Positions 11,163 to 24,038 of a stretch of DNA of 64,000 nt are shown here, piece by piece. Source of the stretch: Thamnidium elegans (taxonomy: Eukaryota > Mucoromycota > Mucoromycetes > Mucorales > Mucoraceae); the NCBI GenBank assembly GCA_025201345.1, contig JAIXMG010000035.1:124001-188000 (forward strand), given 5' to 3'. The notes below the pieces were generated by a model. It was not told the origin of the DNA and searched no databases. It was given only the letters and a program-made list of their open reading frames with translations. Every line of letters starts with the position of its first letter. The stretch's first letter is position 1. Position numbers and translations under genes: made by a program.

Positions 11163-12631
11163 ATGGCTGAAGCACCTAAAAAACTTTGGGGAGGACGTTT
11201 CTCTGGCGCAGTTGATCCTTTAATGGACGCTTTTAACGCCTCTATTAGCTTTGATAAACGCATGTACGCGGCGGATTGTATTGGATCTATTGCTTATGCC
11301 AAGGCCCTTGCCAAGAACAATATTATTTCTGAAACAGAACGTGACCAACTTGTATCTGGATTAGAGTCAGTGATGAAAGAATGGGAAAGCGGTAAATTTG
11401 TTATTGTTGCTGGTGATGAAGATATCCATACTGCCAACGAGCGTCGTCTTGGAGAGTTGGTGGGCTCTGTTGCTGGTAAACTTCATACTGGACGTTCTCG
11501 TAACGATCAAGTAGCTACTGATATGCGTCTTTGGTTACGTGACGAAGCACAAATGATTTTGTCTCATCTCAAGGAACTCATCTCTGTGGTTGTTTCACGT
11601 GCTGAAAAGGAATTGGATGTTATTATGCCTGGTTATACCCATCTTCAACGTGCTCAACCTATCCGTTGGTCTCATTTCTTGTTGTCTCATGCTTGGTTAT
11701 GGCAAGCAGATGCTCAACGTTTAGAACAATTGATTGACCGTTTCAATGTCTTGCCTTTGGGTTCTGGTGCTCTTGCTGGTCACGTCTTCAATATCGATCG
11801 TCACTTCTTGGCTAAGGAGTTAGGGTTCCGTGATATTATTCATAACTCTCTTTATGCTGTGAGTGACCGTGATTTTGTCGCTGAATTCCTTTTCTGGGCT
11901 AGTTTGACTATGGTTCATATCTCTCGTATTGCTGAAGATTTGATTATTTACTCTACTGGTGAGTTTGCGTTTGTCAAGTTGGCTGATGCCTATAGTACTG
12001 GATCTAGTTTAATGCCTCAAAAGAAGAACCCTGATAGTTTAGAATTATTGCGTGGTAAATCTGGTCGTGTATTTGGTGGTGTAAGTTTTTTTTTTTTAAA
12101 AAAAAAAAAAAAAAGTGTGTACTATTTTAGTTTATTGACATTTTATTTATATAATAGATGTCTGGTTTTATGATGTCTTATAAGGGTATTCCTAGTACAT
12201 ATAACAAAGATCTTCAAGAAGACAAAGAGCCCATGTTCGATGCTGCTGATACTTTATCTGGCTCCCTTCAAATCACTGCAGGTGTTTTAAGTACCATGAA
12301 CATCTTCCCTGAAAAGATGAAGGCTAGTTTAAGTGCTGATATGTTGGCCACCGATTTAGCAGAATATCTTGTTCGTAAGGGCGTTCCATTCCGTGAGACC
12401 CATCATATCTCTGGTGCAGCTGTCAAGATGGCAGAAGACCGTAACGGGTCTCTTAGCGACTTGACTGTTGAAGACCTCAAGACGCTCCACCCTTCATTCG
12501 AAGAAGATGTCAGCAAAGTGTGGAGTTTTGAAACAAGTATTGAAAACCGTAACACTCCTGGTGGAACAGCAAAGTCTTCTGTTTTGGCTCAAATCGAGCT
12601 TTTAAAGACTTGGTTATCAAAGACCAACTAA
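11163..12631 (+). CDS. ARG4: Argininosuccinate lyase
   Basis: Two exons (11163-12080, 12158-12631) give 463 residues, the usual length of the family. It cleaves argininosuccinate to arginine and fumarate, the last step of arginine synthesis. The N-terminus KLWGGRFSG is diagnostic. Also present are [27 protein letters not shown], the TH motif in [11 protein letters not shown] and the fumarase-superfamily signature [12 protein letters not shown] with the catalytic serine loop. The start at 11163 gives [11 protein letters not shown]; an earlier in-frame ATG at 11100 would add a low-complexity leader. The single intron begins GTAAG followed by 12 T and 17 A. Codon use is strongly biased toward T- and C-ending codons (GCT, GTC, CTT), suggesting good expression. 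Confidence 0.97.
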
Positions 12632-13641
12632 AGAATCCCTTCATTTTGTGTATAGAAATAAAATAAAAACTTTGTATAAATATTAAAAATCTTTTGTTAT
12701 TCTATTGGACTCGCAAGGGGGGGTGGTATACGTTATACTATAAAACGGAAAATTATATTTTCACACGTTTAAACTGGGATTCATGCATTTTTTGAGTTGG
12801 AAAAAAAAAGGTACGTCGGTGATATTTTTATAACGAAAGAGTACCTGATAGAAACTATGGGAACCAATAAACGGGACCAAAGATATTTGTACGCTTTGTT
12901 TAACTTATACTTCTAGTAAAACTACGCTAAAAAAAATGATAGGTTCAAGGCCACGTGGTTACTTGCGATAAGTTATGCAACTGAAAGGTAAAACAAAAGA
13001 TCTGACGAAACAAAATGTTTTATCCATAAATGTCGTCATATAATTTTACGCTCATATAAAAAGGGTACAATTTCTTTTTTCTTCCGATTACAAGAAAGTT
13101 TTGTTTTTTTTTTCCGAAAAAAGTCATGTTACTTTTGCTTGTCATTATAAAATCACTGTCAAACTAAAATACTTTTTTGTGATTGGGTTTAAATGTATTT
13201 TTGACCTCAATTGAGATATTTCAGTTACAGTTTTTGTTTTTTAGACAGCTAAACGAACTTTTATTACAACTAAAACCAATTCAAATGGCCTTCTCCCCTT
13301 TTCGAAAGATAGTTTATGCGTAGGTGATACCCGAGTCCATCTTCTTTATAAAAAATCGAATATGTACTTTTTTTTTTTTTTTTTTTTGCGGGTTACTAAA
13401 AAGTTAATAATAGACTTGCTGCTAGTACACCTGTTAGCGCTCTTATATCAAGAAAAACCCAAGATCTACAAGAAGGCACGTGAGTAACCTACTCTAGCAC
13501 AATTAAAGATACTATGGTCTTCAGAGACGACATCATTACCATGTATGACAAAATGATATCACTGCAAACTTATTAAAGGAAACCAAGAACGTCTTTTTTT
13601 TTAAAAAAAAAATATATTCCCTTTTTAAGCTTCTTCCTTCT

Positions 13642-13681
<40 letters not shown>

Positions 13682-13722
13682 AAAAAAAGCTCCCTTTTTT
13701 TCTTCTCTTTTTTCCACTTTTA
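12632..13722. other. Intergenic region, 1.1 kb, with poly-T near the PLD start
   Basis: No gene was recognised. It holds a run of 33 T at 13645-13677 and a T9A10 tract at 13594-13612, shortly upstream of the phospholipase D start, which probably form a nucleosome-poor promoter element. Confidence 0.45.
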
Positions 13723-14433
13723 ATGTCGAATCCGATTGCAGATACAGCTGAATACTTTGCAGAGAAAGATGCGATACGGCAAAAACCAGGGCTGCGAATC
13801 TTCCCTTCACAGCAAGCAACGTCGACACCACACGAGATGTTATCGCCCGAGTCGCCCGAAAGTCGACGCCCCATGCAAATAAGCGATTTTGACCCAAAGC
13901 TTCAGTGGCAGAAGGTCCTGAAGCGGTTGCCGAGTCGACGACACAGCAGCAGCCGTCGCAGCAGTCAAGACGATATGAACGCCAGCACCGATTCCGAAGC
14001 AAGCAACGAGTTTGAAATGAGCAGTTACCAACCCGAAGACGATGTCTTGCCGTCGATTGAGGATATCAAGAGCATTGAAAATAAAAACGAGGAGGATAAT
14101 TATTTTACGCACCCGTTTAGTCAACAAGCAGCTGGTCAGACGGTCCAACCGTCTGGAAGTGGAGTCACGACCGAAACCAATGCAACCAACAAATCCACTG
14201 TTGGAAGTGACGAAAAAGCAAAGAAACATTGGGGAAAGACCCTAGATAAAGTACGGTTGATTGCCAACCTTCATACCATGCCTCATCACCCGCATCGAGC
14301 TCAGGAAGGCTCTTCAGATGCAAGTGCACCTCTTGCTCCCTATTATCCGCCCTTATTTGATCCTGTATTTATCGCACTATCAACTGATCAGCATGGACAT
14401 CGCTGGGCACCCGTCTTATTACCCTTTATAAAC

Positions 14434-14480
<47 letters not shown>

Positions 14481-17400
14481 CATATTCGATTTTTTTATTC
14501 ACATGTATTATTAGGTCGCGATTACGGATTCGGAATTAACAACACAAGGTATTAACCAATGGGTGTTTCGGATAGAGCTGCAGTACGGCGACATCAAATG
14601 GGTAATTAAACGCACGATTGCAGAATTTGTTGGATTGCATTACACGCTCAAGTTCAAGTCCAGCCTGTCGGACGCAGTGCCCAGCCCGCCTAGCTTCCCC
14701 AGCCAGCTACGAAGCTGGCTCAGCTCTGCCAAGGGCACGATCCGCACCGACGACCTAGAGAGCAACAACACAGCAGGCGAAAAGTACCAGATTGCGCTGA
14801 AGCGACGGGAGGCGCTTACACAGTACCTGCGCAAACTGCTGATGCGGGCGCACATGATGGCCAACTACGATATCTGCGAGTTCCTGGAGATCTCAGCGGT
14901 GAGTATTGTGGAGGATATGGGGTGGAAGGGCAAAGAAGGGTTTCTGGAGAACAAGGTGAATTTTGTGATCCCGCGTCTGTGCCAGGTCCTAAAACCGCAC
15001 CTGTGGAAGAAGCAGTGGGTGATTTTGAGAGACTCGTACTTGGCGTTTATCTCAGACGTGGCGTCGACGCGCATCAACGACGTGTTTCTGTTTGATAAGA
15101 ATTTGGTCGTCATGAATAGAACACCGGGAATCCTGGGCAAGTACCATAACCATATCACGATCGCAAACAAGTTTAGGAGGTTCGAAATCAAGGGAGGACG
15201 CAGAGAAATAGAGGAGTGGATGAAGAGCATACAGCGCGTGCTGAATGATAGTCCGTGGGTCAAGAATCATAGGTTCGGTTCGTTCGCGCCCGTAAGGCAT
15301 AATTCGAAAGTGAGGTGGTTTGTAGACGCTGAAGATCATTTTAATGCTGTTGGTGAAGCGATTTTATCTGCCAAGTCTGAGATTTATATTTTGGATTGGT
15401 GGTTATCACCCGAACTGGTAAAAAAAAAAAAAAAAAAAATGTGCGTCTTTTTTTTTGTATATTTGTTAACTTGTTTCTTCTTTTTTTTTAAAAAAAAAAA
15501 GTACTTGCGTAGACCACCAGAGAAAAATGAAGAGTTTAGGTTGGACAGGTTGCTTCAAAGAAAGGCAGAAGAGGGAGTCAAGATCTATATTGTGGTGTAT
15601 AAGGAAATGGCAGTGGCTTTGACGATTAATTCTGCGCATACAAAGCTATGGTTACAAGGATTGCATAAAAATATTATTGGTATGTATTATCACGAGATTA
15701 TTATTAAATTTTTAATCATGCGGGCTTTTTTTTTATTTAGTTGTGCGACATCCTGATCATCGTTCAATTGATAATAACGTGCTATTTTGGTCTCATCACG
15801 AGGTAATTTAGGTTTTACTGCTCTAAAAAAAAAAGCAACTAACCTTCCCTTTTTATTAAAGAAAGTTGTGGTTGTTGATAATCGGTTAGCCTTTTTGGGT
15901 GGTCTTGATTTATGTTGGGGGTAAGAAAAAAAAATGGAGCCATAAATATGTATTAAACGGGGGGTTTTTTTTTGGTAGGCGGTATGATACTCAGTCTCAC
16001 AGACTCACAGATTACCCTGCTGAAGGGCATCCCAATGAAGTGTTTCCAGGCCAAGATTACTCTAACCCTCGAGTCAAGGATTTCTTAAGCAGTAAATATT
16101 TCTCCTTTTTTTTTTTTTGAAGAAAAAAAAAACTAATTTTTTTAATGTGTAGTTGCACAGTATGATTTAACACTGGTAGATCGAAACAGTACACCACGTA
16201 TGCCTTGGCACGATATGACGGTTGGCATGGTAACGGGAGGGTTTTTTTTTTTTTTACAAAAACATTTTTTTTTTTTTTTTCGAAAGCTGATTTTTTATTT
16301 TATTTTTAGGTTGGACCTATTGCGCGCGACGTAGCTCGGCACTTTATTCAACGCTGGAACTTTTTAAAGGCGTCGAAAGGCATGCACCGACCTACAGTGC
16401 CGTTCCTGATGCCCAAAGGCGAGTATGTGGCTGCACGAGACGAGTCGTCGTTCAAAGGCACGTGTCGAGTCCAAATCCTGCGCAGCTCTGCGCAGTGGAG
16501 CTCTGGCATTGAGCGCGAGCACTCGATCTACAACGCGTACATGGAATGTATCAGCAAATCCAAACATTACATTTATATTGAAAACCAATTCTTTAGTAAG
16601 TTTTTAATTTTGCGGGTAAAAAAAAAAAGAGAGGGATCTAAACGATAAAAAAAAAATAGTTAGTGCAACGACACAAGACAAGTTGTTAAGAAATAAAATT
16701 GCACAGGCAATTGTGGAGCGCATTAAACGAGCGCATGAAAAGGGAGAGAAGTACAAGGTGTTTATTGTGATACCGTTGATCCCGGCGTTTGAAGGCGATT
16801 TGGCGTCCAAGGACGCTTCGGCAGCTCGCAACGTCATGCATTTTCAGTATATCACCATCTCGCGAGGCGGGAACTCGATCATTGAGAAGCTGAGGGAGGC
16901 TGGCATCGAACCGGCCGACTACATTGGTTGGTACAGCTTGAGAAACTGGGATAAGCTGGTGCCTCCCAAGAAGACCAAGGACGGTTCGAAACCGCAAAAT
17001 GCATCGTCTGAAAGCTTGCGTGATCCTCTTTCGCCAACAGCGACACCTATACCTAACGAAAAGGATATTTGGGATGATGACGATCGTGAACATTATGTCA
17101 GCGAGTTAGTCTATATTCATGACAAAATACTTATTGTCGACGATCGTATTGTACTGATTGGTTCAGGTAAAGAATATAATTTTGTAAGCTAGAGGGAAAA
17201 AAAAAAAACTAAAATTGGGAATTATTTTAGCTAATATTAATGACCGTTCACAACTTGGTAATCGAGACTCGGAAATAGCGATGCTGATTGAAGACACAGA
17301 TATGGTATCGTCGTTTATGGATGGGCAGGAATACAAGGCAGCAAAGTTTGCGCATTCGTTACGCACGCACCTTTTTAAAGAGCATTTGGGGCTGTTGGAT

Positions 17401-17907
17401 TTTACACGGTGGGAAGAGTTGGTGCAGGGACAGGTTGATATTGAAGCCACGGTGGGATCACACCCTACGCATCAACGATCGACAGAAGCCGAGATTAAAA
17501 ATTTTGAAACGGCAGGACCAGACATGGTTTTAAATCATGAGAAACGGTCTGGAAGCTCCAAGGCAGATTCGAATACGATGGCGAAAGCGTTAGATCCGTT
17601 AGCGGACCACTGCTGCAAGGACTTGTGGAATCGCACGGCGCACAAGAACACGTTGATCTACAGAGACTTGTTTCGGTGTGTGCCAGATGATACCGTGCAC
17701 ACGTTTGATCAACATCGCAAGTTTTTACCGGACAAGGTACCGCACGGCCACGTAGCGGATCCCGAACTCCACGGGCGTGAAATTAGAAACAGGCTGGCTA
17801 AAGTACGAGGCCATCTGGTCCAGTTTCCTTATGATTATTTGAAAGATGAAAACATGTTGGGGTCGTTAATACGTGAAACGGTTACGCCTATGGTGATTTT
17901 CACTTAA
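13723..17907 (+). CDS. PLD1: Phospholipase D with PX and PH domains (Spo14/PLD1 type)
   Basis: Ten exons give about 1,190 residues: 13723-14433, 14515-15417, 15502-15679, 15741-15802, 15862-15920, 15979-16091, 16153-16229, 16310-16595, 16660-17166 and 17231-17907. A Ser/Glu-rich leader is followed by a PX domain (about 240-345) and a PH domain (about 375-485, with the KQWVILRDSYLAF core). HKD motif 1 is HEKVVVVD near residue 615 and HKD motif 2 is HDKILIVD near 950. Both catalytic H, K and D sets are intact. The enzyme hydrolyses phosphatidylcholine to phosphatidic acid and choline at membranes, acting in secretion, sporulation and polar growth. Intron 1 contains 42 consecutive A. Exons 1-2 and 8-10 are markedly GC-richer than exons 3-7, an odd patchwork inside one gene. 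Confidence 0.95.
14436..14477 (+). repeat. Poly-A tract, 42 bases, in PLD intron 1
   Basis: An uninterrupted adenine run begins two bases after the donor GT of the first PLD intron. The intron is only 81 bases, so the tract makes up half of it. It is likely to vary in length between strains. Confidence 0.9.
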
Positions 17908-18144
17908 TTTTTTTTTTTTTTTTTACTGTGCAACTCACGTTTCTCTAACTCAAATTAGAAACGCCACATATTTGCCCTTTATTAAAAATAAATAATAATA
18001 AGACGAAAATTTGAACCAATAAAGATTAGAGACAAACAAAAATATATAATTTATTAATATTTTGAGGAGAGAGGAGAGGGGGGGAATACAGTAAAAGAAA
18101 GAAAGAAAAAAAAATATATATATATATAAAAAAAAGAAAGAAAT

Positions 18145-19311
18145 CTAAAGCCACCAGGACTCTTTCTCGCCACTATGAACAAACATATCGGTGTCTTCAT
18201 CATCGTATTGAGAAGGAGCAGGACTGGAAGTCTTTTCAGATTGACGAAGTTGTTCTTCTTCATCTTCTTCAACCATATCGGACCAAGAAGAGCCAGTACC
18301 ACCAGAGAAGAAGGCAGAATCATAAGAGGTGATATCAGCACGTTTAGTAGCAATGTTAGATAAGATGGCGGTAGGAACAGGCTCATACTCTTCGTAATCA
18401 TCCTCATCAGTAGTTAAGAGACGATCAATAGCTAAGAATTGATCCTTCATTTCTGATACAGAAGGTCTATCAGAACCATTTGAAGTCAAGACTTGTTCCA
18501 AAAAACGATAAGTGGCAATAGATAATTCAGGGAATAATTGTTCTTTGAGGATAATGGGAGATCTTTTAAATTCATTGTAAGTAGCATCAGCACTTGAAGC
18601 TTCTTGCCAAGGATTACGACCAAAGATCAAAGCTAATAAAAGGACACCAAGTGACCAAGCATCAGAAGCAGCAGCGTCGTAAGGAACAAGTTCTTCATTA
18701 GCGTCATCAAAATGTTCAGGAGCTAAGTAAGAGGTAGAGCCGCATCCAAATTCGACAGAGTAACGTTCACGAGTAGCCAAACCAAAATCAGCTACTTTAC
18801 AAGTAATATCATCTTCGTCTTCTTCGTCCTCACATTTCAATAAAACGTTTTCGAGTTTTAAATCACGGTGATAGACGCCTTGAGCATGCATGCTTTCGAC
18901 AGCGTCCAGGATTTGTAAGAACAGTTTCTTGACAAGTGCTTCTTCACGGATCAGGTTAGTGTCTTGGTCACGAATGACAAAGTCAAACAGATCACCTTGA
19001 TCGCAGAGTTCCATTACCATATAGATGTAGTCCATGTCTTGAACGACACGGTGTAAGGCCAAGAGGTTAGGGTGCGAAAGAGATGACTGGATGTCGATTT
19101 CAAGTTGTTGTAATTGCAATTGTTGCAGGTCAAGGCCGGTCTTGCAAAGTACTTTGACGGCCACGTAAGAGTTGTTGATGACTGATTGGCCAAGGAATAA
19201 GCAGCCATATGCGCCATGACCAAGGACTTCAAGAAGTTGGAATTCTTGGTCAATGATTTTGTCGACCATTGTTGTGGAGAGTTGAGACCAATAAGATTCA
19301 GTTTGTACCAT
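18145..19311 (-). CDS. Ran1/Pat1-like serine/threonine protein kinase
   Basis: An intronless gene of 388 residues. The kinase domain spans about residues 22-300: glycine loop GHGAYGCLFLG, VAVKVL lysine, YHRDLKLENVLL catalytic loop, DFG, and FGCGSTSYLAPE in place of the usual APE context. This FGCGS activation segment, and the CKTGLD and FLQILDAVESMHAQG words, are typical of the Ran1/Ksp1/Vhs1 group of fungal kinases that link nutrients to the mitosis-meiosis choice. An acidic Asp/Glu insert sits between the catalytic loop and DFG. The C-terminal 90 residues are acidic and Ser-rich and look disordered. The upstream region has long GA runs (19334-19383). Confidence 0.88.
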   Translation of the reverse strand: MVQTESYWSQLSTTMVDKIIDQEFQLLEVLGHGAYGCLFLGQSVINNSYVAVKVLCKTGLDLQQLQLQQLEIDIQSSLSHPNLLALHRVVQDMDYIYMVMELCDQGDLFDFVIRDQDTNLIREEALVKKLFLQILDAVESMHAQGVYHRDLKLENVLLKCEDEEDEDDITCKVADFGLATRERYSVEFGCGSTSYLAPEHFDDANEELVPYDAAASDAWSLGVLLLALIFGRNPWQEASSADATYNEFKRSPIILKEQLFPELSIATYRFLEQVLTSNGSDRPSVSEMKDQFLAIDRLLTTDEDDYEEYEPVPTAILSNIATKRADITSYDSAFFSGGTGSSWSDMVEEDEEEQLRQSEKTSSPAPSQYDDEDTDMFVHSGEKESWWL

Positions 19312-20444
19312 AGTAGTATTATTATTTATAATAGAGATAAGATAGAGAGAGAGAGAGATATAAAGAGATAGAGAGAGAGAGAAAAGAGATAGAGAGTTTT
19401 TTTCCTTTTTGTTATTGTTGTTGTTGTTATTGAGTGTGACTAAGTCGTATAATTTAATGCCAATAGTGGGCTATGTCCAAGTTCGGGGAGTGTTAACATA
19501 TTATGTTTGTATATAAAAGAGATTTTTGAGTTAAAATAAAAAACTACCAAATGATGAAATTTGTTGGTATTTTTGTTATTGCTTTTGTGAGAGAAGAAAT
19601 AATTTTTAGTTTGTTTCGCTTTGGGGGAGCAAATCAGTTAGAAGCCATGATAAAAGAGTATTTTATGTGTGAATATGTAAAGAAGGTATTTAGTTTTTGA
19701 ACAAAAAGGTAAAGAAAAGAAATAAGAAAAAATGGGGGATTTACAACTATTTATAGCCTGGTTTTTTTTCTTTTTTTTCTCGTGCTTTCCTTTTAATTTA
19801 ATTGGTTAATTACCTAAAAATGACGAAATTCTAAATCAAGCAATTATTTTTTTTGGTCGGGTAAATATCCAACACCCCAAATAATTAACAAAAAACTTTG
19901 TAAGCAAATAATGCTTAAAAGGACTTTTTTTTTTTTTGTTCCCCCCCCCTCCCTTTGTTATGTACTACACTTGCTTATAAGCAAGTAAAAAAACGAAAAA
20001 AAAAAAAAAGAGTTGCAAATATAATAACTTGTGCTCATTGGTGGGTTCGTTTGATGTTAGACAGAAATACATGCAACTAATAGGATTATTGCACCGTGGG
20101 TATTCTTTTAATATAAATGTGTATATTTATTTATTTTATTTTATTTTACCACTTTACACCCCTAATGCTAACCCCCCCTCTTTTTTTACTCTAACAAAAA
20201 AAAAAATGTATACTATTATATGTGGACAGAATCTTAAGGGAAAAAATAAAATAAAAAATCGTAGTCAGTTCTTATTGGTTATCTTTTAATCACTCAACTA
20301 TGCTGCGAAATGAGTCAAGCCCATCACCGCAGTTTCAAAAAAAAAATGATGGCATATATTTGTCATGATCAATCGAAATGACTTGTAATCACTAAGCAAA
20401 GCTTAAAATGGCGAAAGTTTTTATTATTTACAATTCTTTTTTTT
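19312..20444. other. Promoter and intergenic region of the kinase gene
   Basis: The first 80 bases upstream of the kinase ATG are a (GA)n-like purine stretch on the + strand, so the transcript leader would be CT-rich. The rest is AT-rich with poly-C (near 19941) and poly-A runs. No further gene was recognised; an 86-codon frame at 20029-20289 is low complexity. Confidence 0.45.
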
Positions 20445-21204
20445 TTAAAATTCAAGCGTCATTTCATTATCTCTCTTGAGCAAATCCAACATACCAGGAG
20501 GCATTAAAGGCTTTTTAATCGTCTTTTGTTCTCCATCTTTAGTTGTAACTGTTTTTGTTTCTGCAATGTAACGGAAAGGCATAGTTACTGATTCATGACG
20601 AGAAAAGAAAATCTCTGGGTAATCGATATATGGAATTTCATCTAAAGGAACTTTTTTTTTTTTTATTATTAATATTACATTCATCACTTGTAACAATAAT
20701 ATAACTTACTTCTATCTTCTACAACTCGCTTAGTGACATTGACAGCAGTATCAGTTGTCATTTGAACTGGACCAAGGCGTCTACCTGCAAATCCTAATTT
20801 ACGCAACTCACCAGTACGATCTAAAGGTACATTAGATCCTGTGTATCCATATATAATTTATTTATTTATTTTTTACCTCTGGGTGGATGATCGCCTAAAA
20901 TACCGCCAAATAAAAAGTACTTGAATTTATCACCATCCTCAGGTGCCAATTCAGAAGTACCAGCAGGGTCCAATAAACAAATTTCCTCGGGTTTAACACC
21001 AGGCAAATTAAGCACGTCGACTTGATAAAGTTTGGCGGCCTTGACTTCCTCAGGCATACCTTCATTCATACACTTGTCAGTTAACGACGTAAAGTAAAGA
21101 TGATCTGGCCCGATCTTTTGCAACATGTGTTTGTATTCTAAAGAACACCATTCGTGCATGGCGTCTTCCATATGTTCGATAATATAAGAGCGTTGGGTTG
21201 ACAT
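20445..21204 (-). CDS. SFM1: Sfm1-like SPOUT protein-arginine methyltransferase
   Basis: Three exons starting at the ATG at 21204, about 220 residues after splicing. The segments YIIEHMEDAMHEWCSLEY at the N-terminus, FGGILGDHPPR in the middle and RTGELRKLGFAGRRLGPVQM with MTTDTAV after intron 1 match the DUF431/SFM1 family. In yeast, Sfm1 is a SPOUT-fold enzyme that uses S-adenosylmethionine to monomethylate an arginine of ribosomal protein Rps3 in the cytosol. The glycine-rich FGGILGDHPP and the GPVQMT segment form the cofactor knot. The second intron ends in a run of A directly before the acceptor AG. The 3' end lies 5' of a gene-poor stretch. Confidence 0.87.
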
Positions 21205-21318
21205 GGTTGCTTACAATTATATAAAAAAAAAAGGTAATAATAAAAACAAGAGAAAAAAAAAATTTCTTTTTTTCTTTTTCTTGTGTGGTGGCTTTTCGAG
21301 GTACATTGGTTTGAGACC

Positions 21319-21349
<31 letters not shown>

Positions 21350-22015
21350 AAAAAAAAAGAAGGTCAAACAACAAAAGACCACAGAATATATATGCGTATA
21401 AAAAAGAAGATCAAGTATCCCCCACTGACAGTTCGTATTTTAACTTTTTTTTTACCGTGCATCTTTTTTAACGTACTTTTTTTATAAGCTAATCAGTAAA
21501 ACCTGTCATTGATGTTACTTTTTTAAAGCAGCGACAGACACGTATTTAAGTGTACACACAATGTCACCGGGTTTTAATGCAAACTATATGTCATTGTTTT
21601 TTCTTCTCATACACGATACGCCCAAAAGGAGAGAGTAATATAGTTTTCTTATTCTCATATGACTCTAATAGTCACACACAACAAAACGCCCACTCTCTTT
21701 CTCTTTTTTTTTCTCCCAGGAGTGGGTGAAACATGATTCCCATTTCTACAGACAATTATTAAAGGCCAAAAGGGATATTTTGGGTGTATAATCGATACTG
21801 TTGCAACTGAATTAAACAAGATTCATTGACCCTGCTTTCTTAAATCACTAGGAACCTATCCTTCCCCTTTTTGCTAAGGGTCACGTATATATATAACATT
21901 GAGAGAGTATTTATTTAGCGTACATGTGATGAAACACACATAAAAACGTTTTAGTGAGCAATATACTTGCATCAAGTATATATGTTTTATATCAAAACTG
22001 CATAACATTTCTTTC

Positions 22016-22016
<1 letters not shown>

Positions 22017-22064
<48 letters not shown>
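22017..22064 (+). repeat. Poly-A tract, 48 bases
   Basis: The longest pure homopolymer in the window, intergenic, followed by CGCG. Confidence 0.9.
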
Positions 22065-22065
<1 letters not shown>

Positions 22066-24011
22066 GCGTTTTGAAAAAGAGCTCTGTTGTTACCGTTTAA
22101 TTAATACTGAATCCTCCTATATATATATATATCTCCGTGACTCTCTCCTTGGGTTAGATTTCATTATTTTGTAACAAAAAAAAACAATGAATGGGTGTGT
22201 AGCGGATGCTTCCTTCACGCCGCATCGAATTTCATTTTAATTATACGCCCTTCTCCTTTTTAGCAGCTCCTTTTGAGCCAGCAGTGATATTATGAATTCT
22301 GTATATATTGAAAATTATATAAATTGCCAATATATTTGAAAATCCTTGTAGCTTTTTTTAAACAATGAATTACCCCTCCCTCCATATATGTTGTCCAGAA
22401 TATTACTAAAAATGGGGTTTCCCCAAAATGGTTTAAGGAGGTAACAACAACAAAAACCGGTTGGCAATAAAGTGGTGCGCACAAAGTATCTCAATAAGCT
22501 AGTACAACTAAACGTATATATTTATTATTTACGCAGCAATGCAATCTAAGATTTTTTATATGACGTTTTGCTCTTATAATGAATCTTGTAAACTCGACGA
22601 GGTATTTATTTAAGGGTACAAAAAAAAAAAAAAAAAAAAAAAAAAACTACTATTTTTTTTTTCAAGGTGCAACCTAAAGTGATGATGCATCCCACTTCCC
22701 AAAATAATTTTTTTCCAGAGTGCTGACAAGGATCATTCTTTGTGCAGATCAGACTCCATAAGCTGATTACGTCCCCATTTATAGTTAGTCTTTTTGTTTC
22801 CATGGTAATGACCAAGAGGTTGAGGTGCTTTTAGGCGCAATGTTTCCTACTACCTTTTAGGTTACCTATCAGTTGTATAGTTTTGAACAATGCTGCTGTA
22901 TGAGACTACGTTATCCCCTTTAACTCTATGAGAGACCTATACTGCATAAATGTTAATGGTAGTAGAAATGCACTTACATTTTCTTTATGTTTGAGTTACA
23001 AGTTCGCATGTTTTAAAATTCTATCCCTTTTTTTTTTTTTTCATTGGTAATTTTATACGAAAGAAAAAACTTGTTTTCATCTTAATTCATGCGACAAAAT
23101 AAAACGTCGATCGACCGCGTGAATAGAGCCGTGTATCAGGAATTTCCTTTGAGAGCGGTTTTTGTGTTTCAACACTGTAAAAATCATTTCGAAAATTACT
23201 TAAACAAAAGTCCCTATCAAGTTCACAGTTTTAAGTTTCGACGTACAACTTGGTGAATTCTCAGAATAAAACGGCATGACTCTAATGAAAATAAAGTGGC
23301 TAAAACTATTTTAGATATAGTTACATCTTTTGCCTAGTATATAAAAAAAAAAAAAAAAAGGTCCTAAAAATAATAGCATTCTTTACACGCAAAATTTTAA
23401 AAAGGACCCTCTCTCTCTCTCTCAAAATCTTGTTTTAATATTAAAACGTGGGCGTAAACTAAACTATATATTATCCAAAGTATGTACTAGTTAAGTGTTG
23501 TTTTTTTTAGTCTAGTCTGTATATGCTGGTTTTCTTTTTACTTTTTTTTTACTCTTTGATCTTGGCGTTTTTATTGACCTAGGAGCAGTTTGATTTAATC
23601 TGCTTTTTGAGCTTACTTTCAAAAAAAAAAAAAAAACTGACTGAGTTTCACTATAAATAAATAAATTTTCCATTTGAAAGGTATCATAGCAACAAAAAAA
23701 ATTTTGATCTTGGAAATCTATTTTACCGTTCGAAATTTATTAGAAAATTTCTGCTAAAATAACTGGCATACTAAGAATAAAGTTCTGTACTTTCTTTTTA
23801 ATTCAATTATCGAAAAAAAAAAACCTGAAATACCAACAGGTTTAACAAAAGTCGTTGTTTATATCCTCACAAACAAACTATATATATATAAAAAAAAAAG
23901 GTACGCATCTGCAAATGTATGGTCCATACGGATAGTATACTAAACTTTTACCCTTTTTGTGGTATAAACCTTCTTGTACTGAGCCTTATGACATAAAGTC
24001 CATTTTTTATA

Positions 24012-24038
24012 CTCTCTCTCTCTCTCTCTCTCTCTCTG
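24012..24038 (+). repeat. (CT)n microsatellite
   Basis: About 13 perfect CT units in the gene-poor stretch. Confidence 0.9.

Noticed and set aside
22290..22815. Two short minus-strand frames in the gene-poor stretch
   Set aside because: One is truncated by a poly-A-derived Phe run; neither has a recognisable motif.
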